NCBI RefSeq assembly: GCF_003628435.1
Contig: NZ_RBZN01000002.1
Location: forward strand, 62,001 to 126,000
Direction of reading: 5' to 3'
From: Ureibacillus endophyticus
GTDB taxonomy: Bacteria > Bacillota > Bacilli > Bacillales_A > Planococcaceae
Length of the DNA stretch: 64,000 nt
Under the pieces are notes generated by a model that saw only the letters and a list, made by a program, of their open reading frames with translations, ran no database searches and was not told where the DNA came from. This document shows positions 41,397-49,776 of the stretch, in pieces. The position numbers were made by a program, and so were the translations under genes. The number at the start of each line of letters is the position of its first letter. Position 1 is the stretch's first letter.

Positions 41397-42620
41397 ATGA
41401 GCTTTTTTAAACGTTTAAAAGAAAAACTAATTGGTGGTAGCTCGGAGGAAGAAAAGGTTCAGGAAACGGACCTGACGAACGAAGCTGAATCTGATGCGGA
41501 TTTAGAAGATGCTAAGCAAGATCAAGTAACAGAACCGGTAGAGGAAATTGTAGAAGAAGTAGTTGAAGAAGTAGAGCAACCACAAGAGGAATCTACAGCC
41601 CTTTCTACAGATGTTGAAGAGACAATGCCAGAACCTGTTGTTGAAAAGAAACCATCAGCTTGGTCAATCACACAAAAATTCAAATTGGGCTTAGCGAAAA
41701 CACGAGATTCTTTCACTTCAAAGGTAAACGATTTAGTTGCTCGTTATCGTAAAGTTGACGAAGATTTCTTTGAAGAGTTAGAAGAAGTATTATTACAAGC
41801 TGACGTTGGATTTGAAACTGTGATGGAACTAATGGACAAATTACGTTTTGAAGTACAACGAAAAAACATAAAAGACACAGAAGGCATTCAAGCAATAATT
41901 TCAGAAAAGCTTGTTGAAATTTACGAAGCAGGCGAAGAAAATATTGCAGAGTTAAATATGCAACCAGATGGCGAGTTAACTGTTATTCTTTTCGTAGGGG
42001 TAAATGGTGTTGGTAAAACTACTACAATTGGTAAATTAGCACACCGTCTGAAATCTCAAGGTAAATCAGTAGTACTTGCTGCGGGTGATACATTCCGTGC
42101 AGGTGCAATTGATCAACTTCAAGTATGGGGAGACCGTGTAGGTTGTGAAGTTATTAAGCAATCAGAAGGTTCCGATCCAGCAGCAGTAATCTATGATGCA
42201 ATTGCTGCAGCGAAAAAACGCGGAGCTGATGTATTAATTTGTGATACTGCTGGACGTTTACAAAATAAAGTGAATTTAATGAAAGAATTAGAAAAAGTAC
42301 ATCGTGTAATATCTCGTGAAATTCCAAATGCTCCCCATGAAGTATTACTAGCACTTGATGCAACAACGGGTCAAAATGCACTTGTTCAAGCACAGACATT
42401 TAAAGAAGCAACAAATGTAACGGGTATTGTCTTAACGAAACTAGATGGTACTGCAAAAGGTGGTATTGTACTAGCAATTCGTAACAAACTTCATATTCCA
42501 GTAAAATTTGTTGGACTTGGTGAAAAAATGGACGATTTGCAACCATTTGATGCTGAACGTTATGTTTATGGATTATTCGCAGAAGGCTTAGAAAAAGAAC
42601 TTAAGAATATAGAAGATTAA
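41397..42620 (+). CDS. ftsY: Signal recognition particle receptor FtsY
   Basis: GTPase that docks SRP-ribosome complexes at the membrane. The ATG at 41397 (407 aa) follows AAAGGAGCG; the upstream in-frame GTG at 41361 has no good ribosome site. The N-terminal A domain (about 20-95) is very acidic, rich in E and V. The NG GTPase domain has GVNGVGKTTTIGKLA, DTAGR and TKLDG motifs. A strong terminator follows. Its partner Ffh is encoded at 43366. Confidence 0.96.
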   Translation: MSFFKRLKEKLIGGSSEEEKVQETDLTNEAESDADLEDAKQDQVTEPVEEIVEEVVEEVEQPQEESTALSTDVEETMPEPVVEKKPSAWSITQKFKLGLAKTRDSFTSKVNDLVARYRKVDEDFFEELEEVLLQADVGFETVMELMDKLRFEVQRKNIKDTEGIQAIISEKLVEIYEAGEENIAELNMQPDGELTVILFVGVNGVGKTTTIGKLAHRLKSQGKSVVLAAGDTFRAGAIDQLQVWGDRVGCEVIKQSEGSDPAAVIYDAIAAAKKRGADVLICDTAGRLQNKVNLMKELEKVHRVISREIPNAPHEVLLALDATTGQNALVQAQTFKEATNVTGIVLTKLDGTAKGGIVLAIRNKLHIPVKFVGLGEKMDDLQPFDAERYVYGLFAEGLEKELKNIED

Positions 42621-42628
42621 AAAATAAG

Positions 42629-42667
42629 CTACTTCAGTATGTGTAAAATAATACTGAAGTAGTTTTT
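42629..42667 (+). terminator. Terminator of rnc-smc-ftsY
   Basis: CTACTTCAGTAT (42629-42640) pairs perfectly with ATACTGAAGTAG (42651-42662), then TTTTTATTTT. Confidence 0.92.
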
Positions 42668-42944
42668 ATTTTGAAGTGATTATAATAGCTTAGTATATAA
42701 TTTTGATTTTTCTGCAAAATTTTGGTGAATTTAAAAGGCATTTTGTTGATATTGTATATTTATAGTTTGCTAGAAACCTTCTCTCAGTTTGTGATTGGGC
42801 ATTCTGGATAAAAAGCTAAGCTTGTATAGTAGTTATTGCGCGGCTTTTTCCTAAAAAACAGTTGATGCACTCACTATTGAGGTTATTTTGGTTTCCAATT
42901 ATCAAAGGCGAGTAAACGAAATGAGTCTTGACATAGTTATTGGA

Positions 42945-42960
42945 CAAGGGAATTCCCTTG
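42945..42960. promoter_or_regulatory. 16-bp perfect palindrome overlapping the ylxM-ffh promoter
   Basis: CAAGGGAATTCCCTTG is self-complementary over its full length, and its last three bases are the first three of the -35 TTGACA. This geometry suits a dimeric repressor site. The cognate protein is unknown. Confidence 0.5.
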
Positions 42961-42987
42961 ACAGACACTGGGGAAAGCATATATGAT
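42958..42987 (+). promoter_or_regulatory. Strong SigA promoter of ylxM-ffh
   Basis: Consensus TTGACA (42958-42963) and TATGAT (42982-42987), 18 bp apart, 32 bases before the ylxM start. Confidence 0.8.
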
Positions 42988-43019
42988 ACAGTAGACTAAT
43001 TATGATTGGAGAGATATTG

Positions 43020-43355
43020 ATGCTACTTGAAAAAACAACACGCATGAACTTTCTCTTCGACTTTTATCAAGCATTATTAACAGATAAACAACGTAGTTAT
43101 ATGGAACTTTATTACTTAGATGATCTTTCCCTAGGGGAAATTGCAGAAAGTTATAAAGTTTCACGCCAAGCTGTATACGATAATATTCGTCGTACAGAGT
43201 CGATGCTTGAGGAATATGAAGATAAATTAAAGCTATTTGAAAAATTCGGGCAACGTCAGCAAATCCTTGAAAAATTGACTGAAGCAATCAAAGATGAATC
43301 TTCAACTATGGAAGAACGTCTTGCATTGATATTACAATTAAAGGAAACGGATTAG
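43020..43355 (+). CDS. ylxM: YlxM-family helix-turn-helix SRP-associated protein
   Basis: Sigma-70 region 4-like protein (UPF0122); the streptococcal member modulates SRP GTPase activity. The ATG at 43020 (111 aa) is chosen since GGAGAG (43008-43013) lies inside the longer frame that starts at 43002. The protein then opens [17 protein letters not shown], as in relatives. The HTH is near residues 33-55 ([19 protein letters not shown]). ffh follows after 10 bases. Confidence 0.94.
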   Translation: MLLEKTTRMNFLFDFYQALLTDKQRSYMELYYLDDLSLGEIAESYKVSRQAVYDNIRRTESMLEEYEDKLKLFEKFGQRQQILEKLTEAIKDESSTMEERLALILQLKETD

Positions 43356-43365
43356 GAGGCTAGAC

Positions 43366-44724
43366 ATGGCATTTGAAGGATTAGCGGAACGACTCCAAAA
43401 TACAATCCAAAAGATTAAAGGTAAAGGAAAAGTTTCCGAACAAGATGTAAAAGAAATGATGCGAGAAGTGCGACTTGCATTAATTGAAGCCGACGTTAAC
43501 TTAAAAGTTGTAAAAGACTTTGTTAAAAAAGTAAGTGAACGTGCAGTTGGCGTAGAGGTAATGAAAAGTTTAACACCAGGCCAACAGGTTATTAAAATTG
43601 TGCAAGACGAATTAGTTGCATTAATGGGTGGAGAACAAAGCCCTATCAATTTCAATAACAAACCACCTACAGTCATCATGATGGTTGGTTTACAAGGTGC
43701 TGGTAAAACAACGACAACTGGGAAATTAGCGAATGTTTTACGGAAGAAATACAATCGTAAGCCATTGCTTGTTGCAGCCGATGTTTACCGCCCTGCAGCC
43801 ATTCAACAATTGCAAACATTAGGGAAACAATTATCGATTCCTGTTTTTGCATTAGGTAATGATGTTTCACCAGTGGAAATTGCTCGTCAAGCCCTTGAAC
43901 AAGCGAAAGAAGAACATCATGATGTAGTGATTATCGATACAGCTGGTCGACTTCATATTGACGAACAATTGATGGATGAACTAAAAAATATTAAAGCGCT
44001 AAAAGAACCAGATGAAGTATTTTTAGTAGTAGACGCAATGACAGGGCAAGATGCTGTTAATGTAGCGCAAAGCTTCAATGAAACTGTTGGCATCACGGGT
44101 GTTGTACTAACAAAATTAGATGGTGATACTCGTGGTGGTGCTGCATTATCAATTCGTGCTGTAACGGATAAGCCAATTAAATATGTTGGTATGGGTGAAA
44201 AAATGGATGCATTAGAACCTTTCCACCCAGATCGAATGGCTTCCCGTATTTTAGGTATGGGTGATGTTCTTTCGCTTATTGAAAAAGCGCAAGCGAATGT
44301 GGACATGGAAAAGGCGAAAGAGCTGGAAGAAAAATTCATGTCGCAAAGCTTTACATTTGATGACTTTGTAGAACAATTACAAGCATTGAAAAAAATGGGA
44401 CCTCTTGACGAATTATTAAAGATGCTTCCTGGTGCCAATAAAATTAAAGGGTTAGATAATGTAAAAGTGGATGAGAAACAAATGGGGCGTATTGAAGCAA
44501 TTATTTATTCAATGACACCTGCTGAAAAAACGAATCCAGAAATTATTAATTCTAGCCGTAAAAAGCGTATTGCAACTGGATCAGGGACAACGATTCAAGA
44601 AGTAAACAGATTACTAAAGCAATTTGAAGATATGAAAAAAATGATGAAGCAAATGACAGGTATGGCCCAAGGAAAAGGTAAGAAAAAAATGAAATTACCT
44701 GGGCTAGATTCATTGTTTAAATAA
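43366..44724 (+). CDS. ffh: Signal recognition particle protein Ffh (SRP54)
   Basis: GTPase that binds signal sequences with the SRP RNA and docks on FtsY. It has 452 aa. N domain (about 1-88), G domain with GLQGAGKTTTTGKLA (near 105), DTAGR and TKLDGD, then a methionine-rich M domain (about 300-452) that ends MKKMMKQMTGMAQGKGKKKM. AGGAGG precedes the ATG. The SRP RNA gene itself was not seen in this window. Confidence 0.97.
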   Translation: MAFEGLAERLQNTIQKIKGKGKVSEQDVKEMMREVRLALIEADVNLKVVKDFVKKVSERAVGVEVMKSLTPGQQVIKIVQDELVALMGGEQSPINFNNKPPTVIMMVGLQGAGKTTTTGKLANVLRKKYNRKPLLVAADVYRPAAIQQLQTLGKQLSIPVFALGNDVSPVEIARQALEQAKEEHHDVVIIDTAGRLHIDEQLMDELKNIKALKEPDEVFLVVDAMTGQDAVNVAQSFNETVGITGVVLTKLDGDTRGGAALSIRAVTDKPIKYVGMGEKMDALEPFHPDRMASRILGMGDVLSLIEKAQANVDMEKAKELEEKFMSQSFTFDDFVEQLQALKKMGPLDELLKMLPGANKIKGLDNVKVDEKQMGRIEAIIYSMTPAEKTNPEIINSSRKKRIATGSGTTIQEVNRLLKQFEDMKKMMKQMTGMAQGKGKKKMKLPGLDSLFK

Positions 44725-44763
44725 CATTTTTATGTTAAATTATTAGGTGTTAAGAAAAAACAC

Positions 44764-44792
44764 TTTACAAACAACAAGAAACTTGATAATAT
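44764..44792 (+). promoter_or_regulatory. Candidate promoter of rpsP-khpA
   Basis: TTTACA (44764-44769) and TAATAT (44787-44792), 17 bp apart. A small GTGTT/AACAC stem near 44747 precedes it. Confidence 0.45.
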
Positions 44793-44831
44793 TCTATCTT
44801 GTGTGAAACTTATTCGGAGGTGCAAATAAAC

Positions 44832-45104
44832 ATGGCAGTAAAAATTCGTTTAAAACGTATGGGAGCTAAAAAATCTCCTTTCTATCGTATCGTTGTAGCT
44901 GACTCTCGTTCACCACGTGACGGACGTCAAATCGAAACAGTAGGTACTTACAACCCACTAACTACACCAGCTACTTTAACAATCGATGAAGAGAAAGCTC
45001 TTCAATGGTTAGCTAATGGTGCAAAACCATCTGACACTGTACGTAACCTTTTCTCAGAAAAAGGTATCATGGAAAAATTCCACAACCAAAAATTCAGTAA
45101 ATAA
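44832..45104 (+). CDS. rpsP: 30S ribosomal protein S16
   Basis: Small-subunit assembly protein. The ATG at 44832 (90 aa) follows CGGAGGTG; an upstream in-frame start at 44799 would add a non-conserved stretch that spans the ribosome site. [26 protein letters not shown] is the family start, quoted here only in part of its length. Clusters with khpA, rimM, trmD and rplS as in most Firmicutes. Confidence 0.97.
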   Translation: MAVKIRLKRMGAKKSPFYRIVVADSRSPRDGRQIETVGTYNPLTTPATLTIDEEKALQWLANGAKPSDTVRNLFSEKGIMEKFHNQKFSK

Positions 45105-45118
45105 TCGGAGGTGCCACT

Positions 45119-45352
45119 ATGCAGTTGCTGATTGAAACAATCGTAAAACCACTAGTCGATTTTCCTGAAGAAGTTCGTATTGAGACGGACGAAAATTCAA
45201 GTCGAATTGTTTATAAACTTTCTGTACATCCACAAGATCGAGGAAAAGTAATAGGCAAACAAGGGCGCGTTGCTAAAGCGATTCGTACAATTGTTTACTC
45301 AGCTGCTGGTGGTCACCATAAGAAAAAGACGTACGTCGATATATTGGATTAA
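45119..45352 (+). CDS. khpA: KH-domain RNA-binding protein KhpA (YlqC)
   Basis: Small RNA-binding protein; in streptococci KhpA pairs with KhpB (Jag) and affects cell elongation. It has 77 aa. A single KH domain carries the loop VIGKQGRVAKAIRT. CGGAGGTG precedes the ATG. A terminator follows. B. subtilis has ylqD between this gene and rimM; it is missing here. Confidence 0.95.
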   Translation: MQLLIETIVKPLVDFPEEVRIETDENSSRIVYKLSVHPQDRGKVIGKQGRVAKAIRTIVYSAAGGHHKKKTYVDILD

Positions 45353-45405
45353 TAGAAAAGTGGAAGGCACTTGCTTAGGCAAATTAGCTTAAAGCTTTTC
45401 AAACT

Positions 45406-45442
45406 AGAAGGGGACCTTTAATAGGCTTTCCCTTCTTTTTTA
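45406..45442 (+). terminator. Terminator after khpA
   Basis: AGAAGGGGA (45406-45414) pairs with TTCCCTTCT (45428-45436, one G-T pair), followed by TTTTTTATT. Confidence 0.8.
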
Positions 45443-45504
45443 TTACTCATTTTAGTATGATTATGTCAATCAATTATTTTGACTTTAACAAAGGTGGATT
45501 TTAT

Positions 45505-46023
45505 ATGGAATGGTTTAATGTAGGTAGAATTGTAAATACACATGGGATACGTGGAGAAGTACGTGTACTTTCATCAACGGATTTTGAAGAAATACGCTTT
45601 GCACCCGGAAGTAAATTAGCAGTATTTAAAAAAGATGAGAAAAAACCAATTTGGGTAACTGTAGAAAGCTCAAGAAAACATAAAAACTTTATTTTACTTA
45701 CCTTTGAAGGATACAATAATATTAATTTAGTTGAGCCGTTTAAAGAAGGTATGCTAAAAGTTACAAAAGATCAACTTGAAGATGATGAACTTGAAGAAAA
45801 CGAATATTACTACTTCGAAATTATTGGCTGTGAAGTGTTTTCTGAAGTAGGGGATCTTATTGGTACGGTAAGTGACATCTTAGAAACCGGTGCCAATGAT
45901 GTATGGGAAATAAAAGCATCTAATGGCAAAAAACACTATATCCCTTATATTGAGGATGTTGTTAAAAACATTGATGTGGAAGAGAAAAAAATTACGATTC
46001 ATGTCATGGAAGGATTATTGTAA
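45505..46023 (+). CDS. rimM: Ribosome maturation factor RimM
   Basis: Helps assemble the 30S head around S19. The ATG at 45505 (172 aa) follows AAAGGTGG; an earlier in-frame ATG at 45457 adds a non-conserved extension. The N-terminal domain begins [18 protein letters not shown]; the C-terminal PRC-barrel has NDVWEIK and YIPYIEDVV. It is coupled to trmD by TAATG. Confidence 0.95.
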   Translation: MEWFNVGRIVNTHGIRGEVRVLSSTDFEEIRFAPGSKLAVFKKDEKKPIWVTVESSRKHKNFILLTFEGYNNINLVEPFKEGMLKVTKDQLEDDELEENEYYYFEIIGCEVFSEVGDLIGTVSDILETGANDVWEIKASNGKKHYIPYIEDVVKNIDVEEKKITIHVMEGLL

Positions 46024-46775
46024 TGAATATTCATGTTTTAAGTTTATTTCCGGATATGTTTACTGGTGTATTTGGATCCTCAATTTTAAAAAAAGCTCAA
46101 GAAAAAGAATTAGTCACATTAAACGTCTCAGATATTCGAGATTTTAGTGATAATAAACATAAACAAGTAGACGATTATCCATATGGTGGTGGAGCTGGTA
46201 TGGTATTAAAACCAGAGCCAATGTTCCAAGCTGTTGAACAAATCACGCAAGGGCGAAAACCGAGAATTATTCTAATGTGTCCACAAGGCGAACGATTCAC
46301 TCAGAAAAAAGCAGAAGAACTTGCGAAAGAAGAAGAGTTAATTTTTTTATGTGGTCATTATGAAGGATATGATGAACGCATACGCGAATTTTTAGTGACG
46401 GATGAGATCTCGATTGGTGATTTTGTTTTAACTGGTGGTGAGTTACCAGCTATGACGGTTATTGATGCGGTAGTTCGACTCCTACCAGGTGTTTTAGGAC
46501 AAGAAGATTCTCATATCCACGATTCTTTTTCAACAGGTTTATTAGAACATCCACATTATACTCGTCCAGCTGATTTTAGAGGGATGAAAGTACCTGAAGT
46601 ATTAACGTCTGGAAACCATGGTAAAATTGAAGAATGGCGTGAAGAACAATCGATAAAGCGTACATTCGAGAGAAGACCAGACCTATTTGAACACATTGAA
46701 TTAACCAAAAGGCAACAGAGCTTTCTTGATAAATTAAAGAATGAAAATAACTTGCAAAAACCAAAGCAATTATGA
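46023..46775 (+). CDS. trmD: tRNA (guanine37-N1)-methyltransferase
   Basis: SPOUT-family methyltransferase that prevents frameshifting. It has 250 aa. The knotted SAM site is seen in [28 protein letters not shown] and the [11 protein letters not shown] region. The first codon overlaps the rimM stop. The rplS promoter lies over its last codons. Confidence 0.96.
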   Translation: MNIHVLSLFPDMFTGVFGSSILKKAQEKELVTLNVSDIRDFSDNKHKQVDDYPYGGGAGMVLKPEPMFQAVEQITQGRKPRIILMCPQGERFTQKKAEELAKEEELIFLCGHYEGYDERIREFLVTDEISIGDFVLTGGELPAMTVIDAVVRLLPGVLGQEDSHIHDSFSTGLLEHPHYTRPADFRGMKVPEVLTSGNHGKIEEWREEQSIKRTFERRPDLFEHIELTKRQQSFLDKLKNENNLQKPKQL

Positions 46776-46781
46776 TATTAT
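46752..46781 (+). promoter_or_regulatory. Candidate promoter of rplS
   Basis: TTGCAA (46752-46757) and TATTAT (46776-46781), 18 bp apart, placed at the 3' end of trmD. It would start a leader of about 88 bases before rplS. Confidence 0.5.
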
Positions 46782-46787
46782 ACATTC

Positions 46788-46875
46788 TGTGCTTCTATGT
46801 GAAGCGCTCATATTACGGTGTTCCGCTGTAGCCAAATAATGACTATAAGAGCATCTGTTAAGAGGAGAGAAAATT
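46788..46875 (+). ncRNA. Structured rplS leader, probably an L19 autoregulatory leader
   Basis: Hairpin 1: GTGCTTC pairs with GAAGCGC around TATGT. A GCTC (46806-46809) / GAGC (46848-46851) pairing may enclose hairpin 2, TACGG-TGTT-CCG with outer TAC/GTA. The AGAGGAG ribosome site follows. An L19 leader is known in Bacillales by this position; I could not run a covariance model. Confidence 0.5.
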
Positions 46876-47220
46876 ATGTCAAACATTATCGCAGAAATTA
46901 CAAAAGAACAACTTCGTACAGATTTACCAACTTTCCGTCCTGGTGATACTGTAAAAGTACACGTGAAAGTTGTAGAGGGTACTCGTGAGCGTATCCAAGT
47001 ATTCGAAGGTGTTGTAATTAAACGTCGTGGTGGCGGTATTAGCGAAACATTCACAGTTCGTAAAGTATCTTACGGTGTTGGTGTTGAACGTACATTCCCT
47101 GTACACACTCCAAAAATCGCTAAGTTAGAAGTTACTCGTCGTGGTAAAGTACGTCGTGCTAAACTTTACTATTTACGTAACCTACGTGGTAAAGCAGCTC
47201 GTATTAAAGAAATTCGATAA
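46876..47220 (+). CDS. rplS: 50S ribosomal protein L19
   Basis: Large-subunit protein at the 30S-50S interface. It has 114 aa. [20 protein letters not shown], shown in part, and the basic C-terminus with [11 protein letters not shown] are characteristic. AGAGGAGAG precedes the ATG. A strong terminator follows at 47233. Confidence 0.97.
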   Translation: MSNIIAEITKEQLRTDLPTFRPGDTVKVHVKVVEGTRERIQVFEGVVIKRRGGGISETFTVRKVSYGVGVERTFPVHTPKIAKLEVTRRGKVRRAKLYYLRNLRGKAARIKEIR

Positions 47221-47232
47221 TCGATTTAGAAT

Positions 47233-47264
47233 GGGGGCTTGTAAGGCAAGCTCCCTTTCTTTTT
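47233..47264 (+). terminator. Terminator of rimM-trmD-rplS
   Basis: GGGGGCTTG (47233-47241) pairs with CAAGCTCCC (47247-47255) with one G-T pair, then TTTCTTTTT. Confidence 0.9.
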
Positions 47265-47288
47265 GAAGATTTATAAGCATAAACTTTT

Positions 47289-47317
47289 TTGAATATTATC
47301 TAATATATCGCTAAAAT
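47289..47317 (+). promoter_or_regulatory. SigA promoter of lepB with a downstream palindrome
   Basis: TTGAAT (47289-47294) and TAAAAT (47312-47317) are 17 bp apart. A perfect 12-bp palindrome GAGCATATGCTC (47320-47331) covers the expected start point, so a repressor could act here. Confidence 0.55.
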
Positions 47318-47372
47318 TTGAGCATATGCTCCTTTTTCATTAATATGATTATTAAGGGGGGATTTTTTTCTT

Positions 47373-47936
47373 ATGGAAAAAGCTAAGAAAGAGAAAAATG
47401 AATTATGGGAATGGATTAAAGCACTTCTAATAGCATTTGGAATCGCAGTTATAATTCGATACTTTTTATTTACCCCAATTGTAGTTGATGGTGATTCAAT
47501 GATGCCCACTTTAGTTGATGGGGATCGTATGATTGTTAATAAAATTGGCTATACAATAGGAGAGCCTAAACGGTTTGATATTGTTGTTTTCCACGCTCCA
47601 GAAGGAAAAGATTATATTAAACGTGTAATAGGGCTTCCAGGTGACTATATTGAGTATAAAGATGATCAATTATATATAAATGGTAAACCTTATGATGAAC
47701 CATATCTAGATCAATATAAATCAGAATTAACTGAGGGTACCCTTACTCAAGATTTTACATTACAGGATGTTGATCCGACTTTAGAAGTCATTCCAGAGGG
47801 CTATGTTTTTGTAATGGGGGATAACCGCCGTTACAGTAAGGACAGCCGTCATATCGGGATTGTAAGTGAAGAAAAAATTATTGGTAGTACAAGTATTGTA
47901 TTTTGGCCATTTGATGAAATAAAAATTGTAAAATAA
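47373..47936 (+). CDS. lepB: Signal peptidase I
   Basis: Membrane serine protease that cleaves signal peptides of exported proteins. It has 187 aa. One N-terminal TM helix (about 13-33) is followed by the S26 catalytic domain: nucleophile S42 in GDSMMPT, general base K83 in YIKRVIGLPGD, and GDNRRYSKDSR near 150. It is a SipS-like single-TM form. AAGGGGGG precedes the ATG. Its position next to rbgA is seen in several Bacillales but not in B. subtilis 168. Confidence 0.95.
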   Translation: MEKAKKEKNELWEWIKALLIAFGIAVIIRYFLFTPIVVDGDSMMPTLVDGDRMIVNKIGYTIGEPKRFDIVVFHAPEGKDYIKRVIGLPGDYIEYKDDQLYINGKPYDEPYLDQYKSELTEGTLTQDFTLQDVDPTLEVIPEGYVFVMGDNRRYSKDSRHIGIVSEEKIIGSTSIVFWPFDEIKIVK

Positions 47937-47952
47937 AACGTAGCATTTTAAG

Positions 47953-47982
47953 GGGAGGTTTTGATAATCTCCTTTTCTTTTT
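47953..47982 (+). terminator. Terminator of lepB
   Basis: GGGAGGTT (47953-47960) pairs with AATCTCCT (47966-47973) with two G-T pairs, then TTTCTTTTT. Confidence 0.7.
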
Positions 47983-48005
47983 GCAACAACAAGGAGGAAG
48001 TTTCA

Positions 48006-48875
48006 ATGACTATACAATGGTTTCCAGGACATATGGCAAAAGCTAGAAGGGAAGTTTCTGAGAAATTAAAACTTGTTGACATTATATTCGAATTAATTGA
48101 TGCACGATTGCCTTTGTCTTCAAGAAATCCAATGATTGACGAAGTAATACATCAAAAACCGAGATTATTAATATTAAATAAGGCGGATATGGCAGATGAA
48201 TCTGAAACACGTAAATGGGTAGACTATTTTGCGGAAAAAGGACAAACTGCCATTGCTATTAACTCATTAGAGGGTAAAGGTCTGCAAAAAGTAACAAAAG
48301 CCGCTCAAGAGATTCTTGCTCCAAAATGGGAACGCATGAAGTTAAAAGGTATGAAACCACGTGCTATTCGTGCAATGATTGTAGGAATACCGAATGTAGG
48401 GAAATCAACGTTAATTAATCGTCTTGCTAAGAAGAATATTGCAAAGACAGGGAATACTCCAGGTGTAACAAAGTCACAACAATGGATTAAAGTTGGGAAA
48501 GACATAGAATTGCTAGATACACCAGGAATTCTTTGGCCGAAATTTGAGGACCAAGAAGTTGGTTTAAAACTAGCTTTAACAGGTGCTATAAAAGATACAA
48601 TCATTAATATGGAAGACTTAGCTGTATACGGTTTAAAGTTTCTATCACTCCATTATCCACAGCGAATGGAAGAACGTTATGGAATTTCTTTTGTTCATGA
48701 GAATTTAGTTGAAACCTTTGATCTTATTGGTGAAAAAAGAAAAGTTTATGGACCAGGTGGAGAAATAGATTATGAACAAGTTGCTTTAATTATCGTGAGA
48801 GATATTAGAAATCAAAACTTTGGTAAATTAACTTTTGACATTGTTGATGAACAAATTGAAAAAGAATCTTTATAA
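48006..48875 (+). CDS. rbgA: Ribosome biogenesis GTPase RbgA (YlqF)
   Basis: Circularly permuted GTPase needed for late 50S assembly. The ATG at 48006 (289 aa) follows AAGGAGGAAG; the upstream in-frame ATG at 47961 is within the lepB terminator. It opens [11 protein letters not shown], typical of the YlqF family. The G4 motif LNKADM (near 56) comes before the P-loop GIPNVGKST (near 126) and DTPG (near 172). The C-terminal helical domain binds rRNA in relatives. Confidence 0.96.
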   Translation: MTIQWFPGHMAKARREVSEKLKLVDIIFELIDARLPLSSRNPMIDEVIHQKPRLLILNKADMADESETRKWVDYFAEKGQTAIAINSLEGKGLQKVTKAAQEILAPKWERMKLKGMKPRAIRAMIVGIPNVGKSTLINRLAKKNIAKTGNTPGVTKSQQWIKVGKDIELLDTPGILWPKFEDQEVGLKLALTGAIKDTIINMEDLAVYGLKFLSLHYPQRMEERYGISFVHENLVETFDLIGEKRKVYGPGGEIDYEQVALIIVRDIRNQNFGKLTFDIVDEQIEKESL

Positions 48876-48884
48876 TATATTTTT

Positions 48885-48919
48885 GGGTACCATGTAATAG
48901 GAAAGTGGTGCCCTTTTTT
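48885..48919 (+). terminator. Terminator of rbgA
   Basis: GGGTACCA (48885-48892) pairs with TGGTGCCC (48906-48913) with one G-T pair, followed by six T. Confidence 0.85.
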
Positions 48920-48987
48920 GCATCAAAAATACATAGTACATTTAAATAGCCGATAAAAAGAATAGTAAGTTTAGGGAAGTGTAATAG

Positions 48988-49776
48988 ATGGTAAAAACAA
49001 TAAAAGAAATTACAAATGCTTTAAATATGGCTACAGAGTATGAAAGTTGGATGGACGAAGTAAAAGCAGATTCTCGTGCTGGAGTCCAGAAAGCATTTCA
49101 ACAATGGGAAAAGAGAAGAGCCAAACAACGGATTGTGATGGAAGAACATGAGCAAAAATTAAAATTCGACCAGTCATTTTTACCTTTTGAAGAAGCATTG
49201 CTTGCCGGTGCAGATGAAGCTGGAAGAGGACCATTAGCTGGACCTGTTGTAACAGCAGCTGTCATATTACCAAAGGATTGTAAAGAATTGGTCGGTATTA
49301 ATGACTCGAAACAATTAACTCGTAAAGCGAGAGAAAATTTTGCAAAAATAATTAAAGACTATGCAATTGCTTATTCAATCCATTTTCAAAGCGTTGAAGT
49401 AATCGATGAGATTAACATATATGAAGCGACAAAACAATCGATGAAAAGTTGTATTGAATCTTTAAGTGTTCGTCCGAATTTTTGTATTTTAGATGCACTA
49501 GAGTTAGATATTTCTATACCACAAAAGTCTATTATTAAAGGTGATGCAAAAAGCTTAACCATTGCTGCCGCCTCTATTTTAGCAAAATGTGCCCGGGATG
49601 AATTTATGGATCGATTACACGAACAATACCCTATGTATGGGTTTGATAAAAATGCTGGCTATGGAACAAAGCAACATCTTGATGCTTTACGTCAATTCGG
49701 ACCAATAGCAGAACATCGCAAAAGTTTTGAACCAATAAAATCAATGATGAATAAGAAGGAGGAATTACTCCTATGA
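48988..49776 (+). CDS. rnhB: Ribonuclease HII
   Basis: Removes ribonucleotides and primers from RNA-DNA hybrids. It has 262 aa with an N-terminal extension of ~70 residues before the catalytic core, as in Bacillales. Core acidic residues are in GADEAGRGPLAGPV and the later LDALELD, plus AKCARDEFM. AGGGAAGTG lies ahead of the ATG. Its end overlaps ylqG by 4 bases, which links the two translationally. Confidence 0.95.
   Translation: MVKTIKEITNALNMATEYESWMDEVKADSRAGVQKAFQQWEKRRAKQRIVMEEHEQKLKFDQSFLPFEEALLAGADEAGRGPLAGPVVTAAVILPKDCKELVGINDSKQLTRKARENFAKIIKDYAIAYSIHFQSVEVIDEINIYEATKQSMKSCIESLSVRPNFCILDALELDISIPQKSIIKGDAKSLTIAAASILAKCARDEFMDRLHEQYPMYGFDKNAGYGTKQHLDALRQFGPIAEHRKSFEPIKSMMNKKEELLL

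Larger units (their letters stand above)
42621..43019. other. Intergenic region ftsY / ylxM
   Basis: About 400 bases with the ftsY terminator at its start and the ylxM promoter with an overlapping palindrome at its end. In between, AAAAAGC near 42811 can pair with GCTTTTT near 42843, a possible second hairpin. No open frame with a ribosome site was seen. Confidence 0.5.

Noticed and set aside
42928-42933. A first TTGACA upstream of the ylxM promoter
   Set aside because: No -10 at a workable distance; the second TTGACA at 42958 has TATGAT at 18 bp.
43953-44438. 161-residue minus-strand open frame
   Set aside because: Shadow of ffh; serine-rich as expected for antisense of that gene.
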